Position numbers and translations under genes: made by a program
Source of the DNA: Xanthocytophaga agilis
GTDB lineage: Bacteria > Bacteroidota > Bacteroidia > Cytophagales > 172606-1
DNA: 64,000 nucleotides
NCBI RefSeq assembly: GCF_030068605.1
Contig: NZ_JASJOU010000009.1
Span: 310,001-374,000, forward strand
Direction of reading: 5' to 3'
Shown here: one piece after another, positions 24,710 through 34,185 of the stretch
Position numbering within the stretch: position 1 is the stretch's first letter
Layout of the letters: every line of letters starts with the position of its first letter
The notes under the pieces: generated by a model
The model's database searches: none
Told to the model about the DNA's origin: nothing
What the model saw: the letters and a program-made list of their open reading frames with translations, nothing else

Positions 24710-27112
24710 TTATTTCATTTTAATAATTGTCACACCAGATCCACCTCGGTCAGCATGTTCATCATTCATAGAGGCAATTTCGCGATAACGGCGTAGATGA
24801 TTCCGAATCAGATTACGCAGAATACCATCACCCTTCCCATGTACAATACGTAACTCTGACGACCCCAGCATAATACCCTGATCAATCCAGGCATCAACCT
24901 CGGTCAAAGCTTCCTCACCCCGTTTGCCACGCAAATCCAATTGTGTACTGAAATTTGCCATTTTCTCATTCATATCAATTCCCTGCATCCGAGGCTGGTT
25001 CTCCACCGTTTGTTGACGGTATTCTTTCCGGCTTATTTTCTCCAGACGATTGATTTTAACATTGGACTTTAGTTCGCCGATTCTGATTTCAGCATCCTTT
25101 CCTTTGATGCTTAATACTTCTCCTACTGTATTCTGTCCTTTAATACGCACCAAGTCTCCTTCTTCGATTGTCCCTCCAATTACTTTAATCTCAGGTGCAG
25201 TTTCCAGTTCTACTACTACATCTTCTGGTTTCAATTTTTTCTCAAAATCTGCCAGATCCTGACGCAGCATTTTAGTCAGATCTTTCTCAGCTTTGACTTC
25301 ACGTATTTCCCGAATGGTAGTTTCAATTTTCTGGTTGGCATCTTTGACTAATCGGCGGGCATCCTCTTTAGCCTTATTTAACAGTTGTTTGCGCCCTGTC
25401 TCCAGCTCGTTTTTCAATGTACTGTACTTGGCCAGAGTTTCATTCAATGTTTTTTCTTTGGCCTGCAATTCGCGATTCTGTTCAGCAAACTTTTGTTTTT
25501 CTGTTTCAAGTTCACGCAACATCTTATCAAAGTCAACCTGCGTAGTGCCTACTTTCTGCTTTGATTTTGTGACAATCTCACGAGGCAATCCAATTTTTTG
25601 AGCAATTTCAAAAGCAAACGAACTTCCAGGTCTGCCAATCTCCAACTGGTACAGAGGTTCCAGATGCTCTGCATCAAAACGCATAGCAGCATTGGCAACT
25701 CCTTCTGTACGATTAGCATAGGCTTTCAGATTACCATAGTGTGTATTTAGCACACCGAAAGCCTTCTTTTGTTGCAACGCATCCAGAATAGTTTCAGCAA
25801 TAGCTCCTCCCATACCTGGTTCAGTACCTGTACCGAATTCATCAATTAAGAACAATGTATTTTTGTCTGCATGTTGCAGAAAATACTTCATGTTTGTCAG
25901 GTGTGAACTATAGGTACTCAGGTCATTCTCCAACGACTGTTCATCGCCAATATCAATAAAGATATCACGGAACAGTCCAATCTGTGAATGGTCGTCCATA
26001 CATACCAATAAGCCACACTGAAACATATATTGAGTCAGACCTACTGTTTTCAAAGCAATGGATTTTCCTCCGGCATTAGGTCCTGAGATAACCAATATTC
26101 GTTGCTTTTCTTCCAGTTTGATACTTAACGGGATAACTGATTTGCCTTGTTTCTGAAATGAAAGATACAACAATGGATGTCTCGTGTTTTCCCAAATCAA
26201 AATCGTTTTCTTTGAGAAAATTGGCAGATTAGCCTGCGTACGAAGGGCAAATTTTGCTTTCGCTCTGATAAAATCTATTAGTCCCAGAAATGTATAAGCC
26301 TTCTTAAGATTAGGCACATGTGGGCGTAACCGATCTGTCAGATGTGTTAGAATACGAATTATCTCACGTTTCTCCCGATACCCCAGTTCGGTAATCTCAT
26401 TATTCAGATCGAAAATCTCAACCGGTTCCAGATAAATAGTTTGTCCAGTAGCAGATTCGTCCTGGATAAATCCTTTTATCTTACGTTTATGTTCAGCTGC
26501 AACCGGGATTACCATACGTCCGTTACGAATTGTTGCCGAAGCATCATCTGATGTGTATCCCTGATTGATGGATTGCTTCAATATACTCTCCAGCTTTTTA
26601 CGCAGATTTGCCTGTTCAGCAATAATCTGTCTGCGAATAGCCTGTAATTCCGGAGATGCATCATCGCGCAGTTTACCACGCTGATCAATAACCCGGTCAA
26701 TATCTTTTAGTAAAGTTGAATCAATATCAATAGCCTGAGTTAGTTCTTTAAGCTGAGGAAATACATTTTCCTCCTGATTTTTAAAAAAAATCAGACAATC
26801 ATAAATTGTACGTAAAGATAATTTTATCTCAAAGAACTCTTCTTCTGTCAAAAACATCCCTTCGATAGCCGATTTTGCCAAATGCGGTACAGCATCTATA
26901 AAGTTAGAGGAAGGAAATTCATCTACATGAAGCAGCATGATTGTCTTCATCTCTGCAGTTTGCCGCACCAACTTATCTATCATATCGTAGTCATTGGAGA
27001 AACGCATTTTTTCGACAAAGGCTTTTCCTAATGTTCCACTACACTCTTGCTTGATCCATTCTCTAATCTGATCAAAGCCTAACTTCTGTTCTAAATTTTT
27101 AGGATATAACAT
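24710..27112 (-). CDS. mutS2: MutS2 family endonuclease
   Basis: An 800-residue protein. The central ATPase has Walker A in ISGPNAGGKSIALKT (about residues 344-358), Walker B in LFLIDEFGTGTEPGMGG, and the signature ST..SHL motif (LENDLSTYSSHLTNM). A long coiled coil follows (about 520-635), and the C-terminal Smr nuclease domain shows LDLRGKRGEEAL and IVHGKGDGILRNLIR. It lacks the MutS mismatch-recognition domain. Known MutS2 proteins suppress recombination or rescue collided ribosomes. It is the distal gene after a DUF4296 lipoprotein gene, about 40 bp apart. Confidence 0.95.
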   Translation of the reverse strand: MLYPKNLEQKLGFDQIREWIKQECSGTLGKAFVEKMRFSNDYDMIDKLVRQTAEMKTIMLLHVDEFPSSNFIDAVPHLAKSAIEGMFLTEEEFFEIKLSLRTIYDCLIFFKNQEENVFPQLKELTQAIDIDSTLLKDIDRVIDQRGKLRDDASPELQAIRRQIIAEQANLRKKLESILKQSINQGYTSDDASATIRNGRMVIPVAAEHKRKIKGFIQDESATGQTIYLEPVEIFDLNNEITELGYREKREIIRILTHLTDRLRPHVPNLKKAYTFLGLIDFIRAKAKFALRTQANLPIFSKKTILIWENTRHPLLYLSFQKQGKSVIPLSIKLEEKQRILVISGPNAGGKSIALKTVGLTQYMFQCGLLVCMDDHSQIGLFRDIFIDIGDEQSLENDLSTYSSHLTNMKYFLQHADKNTLFLIDEFGTGTEPGMGGAIAETILDALQQKKAFGVLNTHYGNLKAYANRTEGVANAAMRFDAEHLEPLYQLEIGRPGSSFAFEIAQKIGLPREIVTKSKQKVGTTQVDFDKMLRELETEKQKFAEQNRELQAKEKTLNETLAKYSTLKNELETGRKQLLNKAKEDARRLVKDANQKIETTIREIREVKAEKDLTKMLRQDLADFEKKLKPEDVVVELETAPEIKVIGGTIEEGDLVRIKGQNTVGEVLSIKGKDAEIRIGELKSNVKINRLEKISRKEYRQQTVENQPRMQGIDMNEKMANFSTQLDLRGKRGEEALTEVDAWIDQGIMLGSSELRIVHGKGDGILRNLIRNHLRRYREIASMNDEHADRGGSGVTIIKMK

Positions 27113-27153
27113 AATTCTTCCCTATCCCATACAACAGGGATTTTCACATAGTT

Positions 27154-27558
27154 TCAGTTAAAATATTTTCTTAGTTTTTTTTTGGTTCGTACAGAATCCA
27201 GATTTATTTTTTCTGGCATCCTTCCTTCCGATTGTCTTGCAGTCAATGTATCAACTACCGCTGTATAAATTTCGTTCATTAGCTTAATGTGCTGTACATA
27301 AAACCGATAGCTATCATGATACTGTGTTGAGTCTGTTTTAAAATCCTTCAATATTTTTTTCTCCAGATACTTGTAATAAAACTGTGTAGAGTCACTGGTT
27401 CTGAAACCAGCCTGCTGCGCTTTAGCCTCTGCAATATGCACCTCTACCAATATAGCAACCATCTGCTCCTTACTTAATGCTCCAGCAGGAGGCTTAGGAT
27501 CTGTAACACATGCACTTAGCAAAAATGTAATACCTACTACTATTTTCTTATACTTCAT
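27154..27558 (-). CDS. DUF4296 lipoprotein
   Basis: A 134-residue lipoprotein with lipobox LLSAC and a mature DUF4296 domain: LSKEQMVAILVEVHIAEAKA, then STQFYYKYLEKKILKDF and YHDSYRFYVQHI. The family is widespread in Bacteroidota and of unknown function. The gene is upstream of mutS2. Its ATG is only four bases after a -7 box, so its transcript is probably leaderless. Confidence 0.85.
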   Translation of the reverse strand: MKYKKIVVGITFLLSACVTDPKPPAGALSKEQMVAILVEVHIAEAKAQQAGFRTSDSTQFYYKYLEKKILKDFKTDSTQYHDSYRFYVQHIKLMNEIYTAVVDTLTARQSEGRMPEKINLDSVRTKKKLRKYFN

Positions 27559-27562
27559 ACAA

Positions 27563-27570
27563 CAAAGTTA
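27563..27570 (-). promoter_or_regulatory. -7 box of the DUF4296-mutS2 unit
   Basis: On the minus strand TAACTTTG is followed by TTGT and then the ATG at 27558. The match to TAnnTTTG and the distance predict transcription starting at or next to the start codon. Confidence 0.6.
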
Positions 27571-27731
27571 TAAATACTATTTCAGATTTGGCGAATAGAC
27601 GCGTGCATTCGCACTCAAATTTTATTCCAGATACAGGCATTTTTTAACATGTAAAGCATATTATTTTTCATTATATATCCATTTCCTTCAAATTTACGTT
27701 GCGATACTATCTCTTACCTATGAAAACCATC

Positions 27732-27739
27732 TATCTTTG
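27732..27739 (+). promoter_or_regulatory. -7 box for DUF58 gene
   Basis: TATCTTTG lies 23 bp before the ATG at 27763 and matches TAnnTTTG. Confidence 0.6.
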
Positions 27740-27762
27740 CCAGCTTAAATCCAGACGATTCT

Positions 27763-28626
27763 ATGCGTGACATTATATCCCGGCTCCGTAAATTCCAGAT
27801 TCGCATCCGAAAGGCTGTAACAACACAAATGCATGGTGACTTACATTCTGTTTTTAAAGGCAACGGATTGGAATTTAATGATCTGAGAGCCTACCAATAT
27901 GGTGATGATGTACGTACGATTGACTGGAATTCCAGTGCAAAAGGACATGGTACATTTGTAAAATTGTTTCGGGAAGAGAGAGAACAAACCGTATTTTTTC
28001 TCCTGGATGTCAGTGCGTCACAACAAGTTGGCAAAAAAGGACAAAGTAAAATAGATCTGGCCAAAGAAATCTGTGGAGTGCTGGCTCTCTCTGCCCTACA
28101 GGAACAAAGCCAGGTGGGAGTAGTATGTTTTTCAGATCAGAAAGAGAAATATGTAAAACCAGATAAAGGGCTTCAACAAGGTTATTTACTGATCTCAACC
28201 TTATTTAAACTGGAAGCTCGTTCTGCCAAAACCAATCTCCGTAGTGCAATGGGCTTTGTTTTGAACATCATTCGCAGAAGAAGCGTTATTGTGCTTATCT
28301 CTGATTTTATTGATAGTGATTACGAAACTACGCTGAAAGCTCTGGCAAAAAAACATGATCTGGTCGTGATCCATATATTGGACAAACGGGAAACAGAGCT
28401 TCCTAAATTAGGTATCATTCCTATTTATGATGAAGAAACCGGACAAATGGTATGGAGAAATACTTCATCTCCACGTTTTCAGAGACGTATGCGTAGTACA
28501 TTTCAGCAACAGCAGCAGGAACTGGAACGTATTTGTCGTCAGAATGAAGCAAATTATCTGGCAGTACAAACCAATGAAGACTTTGTACCAGCACTAGTGC
28601 GACTATTTAGAGTACGAAATCAATAG
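27763..28626 (+). CDS. DUF58 (vWA-like) protein
   Basis: A 287-residue soluble protein with the DUF58 core: LEFNDLRAYQYGDDVRTIDW (about residues 37-56) and FFLLDVSASQ as the vWA-like MIDAS start, with a later ISDFIDSD. DUF58 proteins usually sit beside MoxR ATPases and Bat proteins in aerotolerance-type clusters and are thought to act as co-chaperones of envelope complexes. Here no MoxR or BatA gene follows; the next gene encodes a membrane protein with a periplasmic domain, which fits the same cluster type in reduced form. Confidence 0.9.
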   Translation: MRDIISRLRKFQIRIRKAVTTQMHGDLHSVFKGNGLEFNDLRAYQYGDDVRTIDWNSSAKGHGTFVKLFREEREQTVFFLLDVSASQQVGKKGQSKIDLAKEICGVLALSALQEQSQVGVVCFSDQKEKYVKPDKGLQQGYLLISTLFKLEARSAKTNLRSAMGFVLNIIRRRSVIVLISDFIDSDYETTLKALAKKHDLVVIHILDKRETELPKLGIIPIYDEETGQMVWRNTSSPRFQRRMRSTFQQQQQELERICRQNEANYLAVQTNEDFVPALVRLFRVRNQ

Positions 28627-28667
28627 TTTATATTCCAACCTAATCATAATGTCAGGGCCTTTTGTCT

Positions 28668-29618
28668 ATGCAGAAGTTACACCTAAATACCATTACATCT
28701 CTATTTGGCAAGTATCAAAAATCAATACAATGGATTGCCCCGGTTACTATAATCTTATTTCACTTATTCCCCTCATGTCTTGCTCAGGAGCTAAAACCTC
28801 ATGGTAAGTTTCTGGTAGACAGTGCTAAAATCGGGCTCCCGATCAGATATACACTCAGTTTCAGACATCCAGCTGAAATGCAGGTTATATTTCCAGATTC
28901 CGGATACAACTTCTCACCTTTTGAATGGGATCATAAAGATTATTTTCCTACACGTACAGATGCCAAAGGCAGCATAGACAGTGTAGTATATACCCTTACC
29001 ACATTTAATATAGCGCCCATTCAAAAACTCCAGTTACCTGTTTATATTGTTCAACAAAAGGATTGTACAACTGTGTATGCAACCATAGACTCAGTTGTTG
29101 TACAGCAACTTCTTGGACAACCATCGCGTTTTCTGTCTCCCAAGACCAATGTTGAATACATTCCAGTACCACAAACACTTGATTATCGCTTGATACTGGT
29201 TATTTTCCTGGCATCAGGATTGTTATTGTTATTGTTATATGTAGTTTTTGGACGTCAGATAAAACGACAATACCGTTTATATCGACTCTGGAGAGAACAT
29301 CGCAGCTTTGTGAGTCATTATGAAAAACTGCGCCGTAAAGTTCGCCAGCAAAAAGAAACCTCTGCGGTCGAAATGACAGTTGTATTATGGAAACAGTATA
29401 TGGAATTATTACATGATAAGCCGTATAGTTCCTATACTACGAAAGAAATTACTGAGATTATTTCTAATTCCAAGCTATCAGATTCGCTTCAGATCGCAGA
29501 TCGTGCCATTTATGGAAACAGTATGCCAGAAGAGATCTATGGAGCATTGCGCAACCTGCAAATGACAGCTGAATCTTTCTATAAACGAAAACGGGTTGAA
29601 GTTGCCTCCAAACGGTAA
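28668..29618 (+). CDS. membrane protein with periplasmic domain, Bat-cluster type
   Basis: A 316-residue protein with an N-terminal signal or anchor (about 20-40, ending SCLAQ), a periplasmic beta-rich domain (about 42-165, with GLPIRYTLSFRHP and FPDSGYNFSPFEWD), one transmembrane helix (about 173-195) and a basic cytoplasmic tail with coiled-coil character. This layout recalls the BatD-like and DUF4381-like proteins that accompany DUF58 genes in Bacteroidota. It lies 41 bp after the DUF58 gene and is probably in its operon. The ATG at 28668 was chosen over a TTG at 28662. Confidence 0.65.
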   Translation: MQKLHLNTITSLFGKYQKSIQWIAPVTIILFHLFPSCLAQELKPHGKFLVDSAKIGLPIRYTLSFRHPAEMQVIFPDSGYNFSPFEWDHKDYFPTRTDAKGSIDSVVYTLTTFNIAPIQKLQLPVYIVQQKDCTTVYATIDSVVVQQLLGQPSRFLSPKTNVEYIPVPQTLDYRLILVIFLASGLLLLLLYVVFGRQIKRQYRLYRLWREHRSFVSHYEKLRRKVRQQKETSAVEMTVVLWKQYMELLHDKPYSSYTTKEITEIISNSKLSDSLQIADRAIYGNSMPEEIYGALRNLQMTAESFYKRKRVEVASKR

Positions 29619-29763
29619 ATCAGGCTTTTCTTCTAAATAAAATCAACAGGCACTAAAGTTGTGTCGTCATTTTTAAGATAGTTATCAATCATTCTAATTT
29701 ATTTTGTGAGACATTTTGAGTTTATACACTCAAGGGAGTCATGACTTTAATTATCCTATTCAG

Positions 29764-30648
29764 ATGAAATTTATTTTGATACTCTTTCTCGGCATATGCA
29801 GTGCTATTACCTACTCACATGCACAAATTGTAGACAGTACTCAATACAAAATAGATAGTGCGTCTATTAAGAAAAATGCTACTATCAAAAAAGATACAAT
29901 AAAAATTGACACTATCAAACGTGATACAGTCAAACCTCCTGCAAAGCCAACTCCCCCTCCACCTCCTAGCTGGACCTATGTTTTAGGTCTGGATGGGATG
30001 ATTAATTCAGGTAATGTTAACCGGAAACTGTTAACATTACGATTAGGTTTAAATCATGAAAATCCAAATTCTATCTGGGGATTTTACTCATCCCCCCGCT
30101 TTCAATATGGTACTAACAATGAGGTATTACAGGAACGTGAAGTTTTTTTTGATTTTAATAATACCTGGTTTTATAGTCAACATGATGTGTATGGACTATT
30201 GTTTGGCATTTATGAACAAAGCAATCTGCGACAAATCAATGATCGATTGAATATTGGTGTAGGTGTAGGCTGGCGGATTATTGGAGGCAAACGGTTACCC
30301 AGCTCACGAGTCCAGGTTTCTATAAGTAATGCATTTCTGCGTGAAGCAACGGATTTTATTTCCGGTGACACAGAAGATTTAAACGTATTACGAAATTCAA
30401 CACGTTTCAGGTTTCGGGTAGAAATTATCAAGGACAAATTAACTATTCAAAGCACTGTATTCTTCCAGCCTGCAATCAATAAGAAAAACCTGAGATGGAA
30501 TTCCATCTCACAACTTGTATTCAAACTCAACAAACATTTTTCACTTACCTCAACACTGGATAATTCCTATGAGAGTTATAATGTAGCAGGAGTAAAAAGT
30601 TCTCAGTTGAATTCTACTCTTGGATTGAGCTATACAGGATCAAAATAA
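29764..30648 (+). CDS. DUF481 outer-membrane protein
   Basis: A 294-residue exported protein. After the signal peptide (ending YSHAQ) comes a Lys/Thr/Asp-rich repeat (IKKDTIKIDTIKRDTVK) and a Pro-rich linker (PTPPPPPS), then a DUF481 barrel (PF04338) from WTYVLGLDGMINSGNVN onward, with strand-like repeats to the end. DUF481 proteins are predicted outer-membrane barrels, some induced by salt. The ATG at 29764 (MKFILILF) was chosen over a TTG at 29716. A convergent terminator follows. Confidence 0.82.
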   Translation: MKFILILFLGICSAITYSHAQIVDSTQYKIDSASIKKNATIKKDTIKIDTIKRDTVKPPAKPTPPPPPSWTYVLGLDGMINSGNVNRKLLTLRLGLNHENPNSIWGFYSSPRFQYGTNNEVLQEREVFFDFNNTWFYSQHDVYGLLFGIYEQSNLRQINDRLNIGVGVGWRIIGGKRLPSSRVQVSISNAFLREATDFISGDTEDLNVLRNSTRFRFRVEIIKDKLTIQSTVFFQPAINKKNLRWNSISQLVFKLNKHFSLTSTLDNSYESYNVAGVKSSQLNSTLGLSYTGSK

Positions 30649-30662
30649 ATATGCTTCTATTA

Positions 30663-30700
30663 GAGCCTATAGCCAGACTCTCTCATTTCTGGCTATAGGC
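30663..30700. terminator. convergent hairpin terminator
   Basis: A 13-bp perfect stem (AGCCTATAGCCAG at 30663-30675, CTGGCTATAGGCT at 30688-30700) between the DUF481 and prohibitin genes. Confidence 0.88.
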
Positions 30701-30711
30701 TTATTAACTAG

Positions 30712-31617
30712 TTATTTATCACCCAGCATAATAGGAGTATTGTTGCGTCCATTCAGTATAATCACTTTCGCATTGGGAGACAATGCAATATCTTTTTGTG
30801 CCTTTATTAATTCATATTGCAGTTGTTTGTCACTTAAACCAGTAGACAAGATCTTCTGATAATCAGCAATACCTTGAGCTTCTACCCTCTTACGATCTGC
30901 TTCCTGGCGTTCTTTAGCCAATACAAATTGCATCTTCTGTGATTCTTGTTCCGCATTAATTTTTGATTCGATTGCCAGCTTTACAGATTCAGGCAGGTTA
31001 ATATTTCGCACCAGTAGCTGTTCAAGCATTAGTCCGCGAGCCTTGAAGTCGGCTTCGATTGTCTTAAAGATACGATCCTGAAACTCATCACGTTTTACAG
31101 AATACAGCGATACTGCATCATAATAAACAGCATTGTCACGAATCTTGGTACGGGTAATAGGACGTACAATTTTATTCCGGTAGTCTGTACCCATTTCACG
31201 CAGAATCCGGGGAGCCTCCTTATCCATTACCCGATAGAGTACAGTTAGGTCAATCACAACTTCCAAACCATCTGCAGTAAGTACTCTGATAGCATCCCCT
31301 CCTGCCTGATCTCCTTCATCATGTACACTTGACATAGTATAATTCTGGGTTTTGATATCAAATGTTGTAATATCTACAAATGGATTCACCATATGCAGGC
31401 CGCTTTCCAGAATATCCGGCTGCACCTTCCCAAACAAACTTTTAACACCTACTTCCCCTACATCAATTTGTTTGATAGTTGAGGTAAGAACTCCAATAAA
31501 GATCATACCAGCCGCAATCCATTTTAGTACAATGCTGGTTCCGGCAACACGAGGATTTTTAGCAGGAAGAGAAAATCCAATAATGAGAATGATTAAACCA
31601 AGGATTAGTAAAAACAT
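30712..31617 (-). CDS. prohibitin family (SPFH / band 7) protein
   Basis: A 301-residue protein with an N-terminal double-hydrophobic region (about residues 1-20 and 29-45) and an SPFH/Band 7 domain (about 45-230: VGVKSLFGKVQPDILESGLH, then LTVLYRVMDKEAPRIL). The C-terminal coiled coil includes KMQFVLAKERQEADRKRVEAQGIADY. Prohibitin-type proteins assemble into membrane rings that can control FtsH-type proteases; no protease is adjacent here. It is a single-gene unit. Confidence 0.9.
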   Translation of the reverse strand: MFLLILGLIILIIGFSLPAKNPRVAGTSIVLKWIAAGMIFIGVLTSTIKQIDVGEVGVKSLFGKVQPDILESGLHMVNPFVDITTFDIKTQNYTMSSVHDEGDQAGGDAIRVLTADGLEVVIDLTVLYRVMDKEAPRILREMGTDYRNKIVRPITRTKIRDNAVYYDAVSLYSVKRDEFQDRIFKTIEADFKARGLMLEQLLVRNINLPESVKLAIESKINAEQESQKMQFVLAKERQEADRKRVEAQGIADYQKILSTGLSDKQLQYELIKAQKDIALSPNAKVIILNGRNNTPIMLGDK

Positions 31618-31819
31618 AGGGTTTATGAGATGAAATATAGTTTTAATAAAATGAGATCTTCTTTATTCATTAGTGGATAATCAGACATTATGTAACCTTT
31701 AAAAATTGGGAAAAGTTATTGCTAGTAATCAGATCTATTATTCCATCTGTATCACCTTGTTCATAAACCTCCTTATCTTTGTTTTCTGTTTTGTCTTTCC
31801 TATTCAAAACCAATCTTCT

Positions 31820-33298
31820 ATGCACTATACTATTGACTGCCTGAATGCCTCGGAACACATACTAAACATTACCCTACACATTGAACAGATAGATACACCT
31901 GTAGTTGATTTGCAACTTCCGGCGTGGCGTCCGGGTAGATATGAACTATCTAACTATGCTAAGAATATTTTATCTGTCCGAAGCTACACTACTAACCAGG
32001 AGCCATTGTTTATAGAAAAGATTACCCGTGAACGCTGGCGCATCCATATGAATGGTCACACAGAAGCTACAGTTAACTATGAATATTATGCACAACAGAT
32101 GGATGCAGGTAATTCGTGGCTTGACGAAAATCTGGTATACATTAACTTTATCAACTGTTTGTTTTATGTGACAGAACGAATGGATGAGCCTTGCCAGGTT
32201 AAACTCATTTTCAATAACTCCTATACAATTGGGTGTGGACTAAAAGCTATAGAGCCTCATTCATTGTATGCAAAAGATTATTATGAGCTTGCAGACAGTC
32301 CAATGATGGCCTCTGCCAGCCTGCAACATTATACATATCACGTAGATAAGATACCTTTCCATATATGGGTACAAGGAGGCGAAGGAATGTTAAACTGGGA
32401 AAAAGCACTGGAAGATTTTCGTCAGTTTACAGAAGTACAAATTAATACAATGGGCGAATTTCCCCAGAGAGATTATCATTTCTTACTATTTCTACTGCCT
32501 TACCAACACTATCATGGTGTAGAACATCGAAACTCTACAGTGATGACCCTAGGGCCTGCCGAACAGATAGGCCACTCACTTTATGAAGAATTGATGGGCT
32601 TAGCCTCTCATGAACTTTTCCATGCATGGAATATCTGTACAATACGCCCTAAGGAATTATTACCCTATGATCTCACACAGGAAAACTATTTTCCAACGGG
32701 CTATGTAGCAGAAGGAGTTACCACCTATTATGGAGATTTATTTCTGGCAAGATCCGGATTCTTCGATCCTTCCCGTTACTATGCCGAAATTACCCGTACT
32801 TTTAACCGGCATTTTATGCAAAGTAACGCAGCTCGCTTGTCTTTAATTGAGTCGTCTTTTGATCTGTGGGTAGATGGCTATAGTGCAGGTGTGCCCAATC
32901 GAAAAGTATCTATTTATCACAAAGGAGCCCTTGCTGCCTTTATTCTGGATATGGAAATACGCAGATCCACAAATGATCAGAAGTCACTTGATACAGTCAT
33001 GCAATTGCTTTGGCAACGATTTGGAAAAACAGGTATTGGCTATACACATGATGATTATATAGCCATTGCCGAAGAAGTAACAGGCCATTCACTGACAGAT
33101 TATTTTGCCGCTTGTATTACAGGAACAGAGCCTTTACAAAACTACCTGGCCAATGTACTTGCATATATAGGTTGTGTATTACAGATATTCCCATTGGTGG
33201 ATAAATCCGGTTGTGTAGAAATTCTTATTACTCCTGTACAGGAAAATGAGAGTAGAGAAAAATGGCTTCAGAATACCCCTGCCATTTCACTCTATTAA
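31820..33298 (+). CDS. M61 family metallopeptidase, apparently without PDZ domain
   Basis: A 492-residue protein of the M61 (glycyl aminopeptidase) type. The N-terminal domain (residues 1-170) starts MHYTIDCLN and has LPAWRPGRYELSNYAKN. The zinc motif HELFHAWN begins at residue 264, with the downstream glutamate in GYVAEGVTTYYGDL. After NYLANVLAYIGC only about 45 residues remain, whereas most family members carry a C-terminal PDZ domain of about 100 residues, so this one looks short. The ATG at 31820 gives the family N-terminus; a TTG at 31706 would add a hydrophobic segment and suggest membrane anchoring. Confidence 0.82.
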   Translation: MHYTIDCLNASEHILNITLHIEQIDTPVVDLQLPAWRPGRYELSNYAKNILSVRSYTTNQEPLFIEKITRERWRIHMNGHTEATVNYEYYAQQMDAGNSWLDENLVYINFINCLFYVTERMDEPCQVKLIFNNSYTIGCGLKAIEPHSLYAKDYYELADSPMMASASLQHYTYHVDKIPFHIWVQGGEGMLNWEKALEDFRQFTEVQINTMGEFPQRDYHFLLFLLPYQHYHGVEHRNSTVMTLGPAEQIGHSLYEELMGLASHELFHAWNICTIRPKELLPYDLTQENYFPTGYVAEGVTTYYGDLFLARSGFFDPSRYYAEITRTFNRHFMQSNAARLSLIESSFDLWVDGYSAGVPNRKVSIYHKGALAAFILDMEIRRSTNDQKSLDTVMQLLWQRFGKTGIGYTHDDYIAIAEEVTGHSLTDYFAACITGTEPLQNYLANVLAYIGCVLQIFPLVDKSGCVEILITPVQENESREKWLQNTPAISLY

Positions 33299-33446
33299 AC
33301 AATCAAATTTAGTATTTTGAAAATGTAGATTTCACCATTGCTCAGACAAAGGCATTAACAGATATTTACAGAAGTCAAAAGTAGTGAATATCAACCTTGT
33401 AAATATTTTTTCAGGGTATATAGTTTAATTTATAAGTTTAATATTC

Positions 33447-33454
33447 TATCTTTG
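33447..33454 (+). promoter_or_regulatory. -7 box for rpsP
   Basis: TATCTTTG followed by CGTCCCG, 49 bp before the rpsP ATG. It fits the Bacteroidota consensus. Confidence 0.65.
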
Positions 33455-33503
33455 CGTCCCGAAAAATGACGGACGGGTTCCGTCGATAACCATAAATACA
33501 CAC

Positions 33504-34031
33504 ATGGCAGTAAAAATCAGATTAACACGTCGCGGACGTAAAAAGTTAGCAATCTATGATATCATCGTTGCTGACGCTAAAGCACCACGGGATGGTCGCT
33601 TCATTGAAAAAATTGGTAACTACAATCCTAACACTAACCCGGTTTCTGTAACACTAAATACAGACCGCGCATTGGATTGGTTGCTAAAAGGGGCTCAGCC
33701 TACAGACACTGCTCGCACTATTCTTTCTCATGAAGGTTTATTGTTGAAAAAACACCTGCAAGTAGGCGTACTGAAAGGAGCTATTACTCAGGAACAAGCA
33801 GATGCAAAGTTCGAAGACTGGAAAAAATCGAAAGAACAACAGGTTGAGAACAAAGTTGCAGGCATTGTTAAGAAGAAAGATGATGCAGCGAAAGCTCGTC
33901 TGGCAGAAGAAACGAAGAAAAAAGAAGCTCGTGCCGAAGCTATCATCAAAAAAAATACTGTTGTGGAAGAAGCTCCAGCAGCCGAAGAGTCTGCAGAATC
34001 TTCAGAACCTGCTACAGAAGAACAAGCATAA
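33504..34031 (+). CDS. rpsP: 30S ribosomal protein S16
   Basis: A 175-residue S16. Residues 1-80 are the conserved fold ([19 protein letters not shown], then [16 protein letters not shown]). The remaining 95 residues are a Lys/Ala/Glu-rich helical tail ending in [13 protein letters not shown]; such extensions are usual in Bacteroidota S16. In many bacteria rpsP heads an operon with rimM and trmD; here the next gene is an aminotransferase behind a terminator, so that operon is broken up. Confidence 0.95.
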   Translation: MAVKIRLTRRGRKKLAIYDIIVADAKAPRDGRFIEKIGNYNPNTNPVSVTLNTDRALDWLLKGAQPTDTARTILSHEGLLLKKHLQVGVLKGAITQEQADAKFEDWKKSKEQQVENKVAGIVKKKDDAAKARLAEETKKKEARAEAIIKKNTVVEEAPAAEESAESSEPATEEQA

Positions 34032-34052
34032 GGTATTCTTACCCTATATTCA

Positions 34053-34093
34053 GAGAGGAGGAAAACGCAGGTTTTGCCTCCTTTCTCTTTTTT
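34053..34093 (+). terminator. hairpin terminator after rpsP
   Basis: GAGAGGAGG (34053-34061) pairs with CCTCC and the following CTTTCTC (34077-34087) with a small bulge, followed by six T residues. Confidence 0.75.
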
Positions 34094-34185
34094 ATAGGCT
34101 ATCTAAATGCTTGAATTTGTACACTTTCGTTAGTATATCGTAGCCTATTTATTCTTTGTTTTATTTTTAATCCAATACAAACGAT

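Noticed and set aside
33802-34143. 113-codon frame overlapping the rpsP tail
   Set aside because: It is a shifted reading of the Lys/Ala/Glu-rich tail and runs through the terminator.
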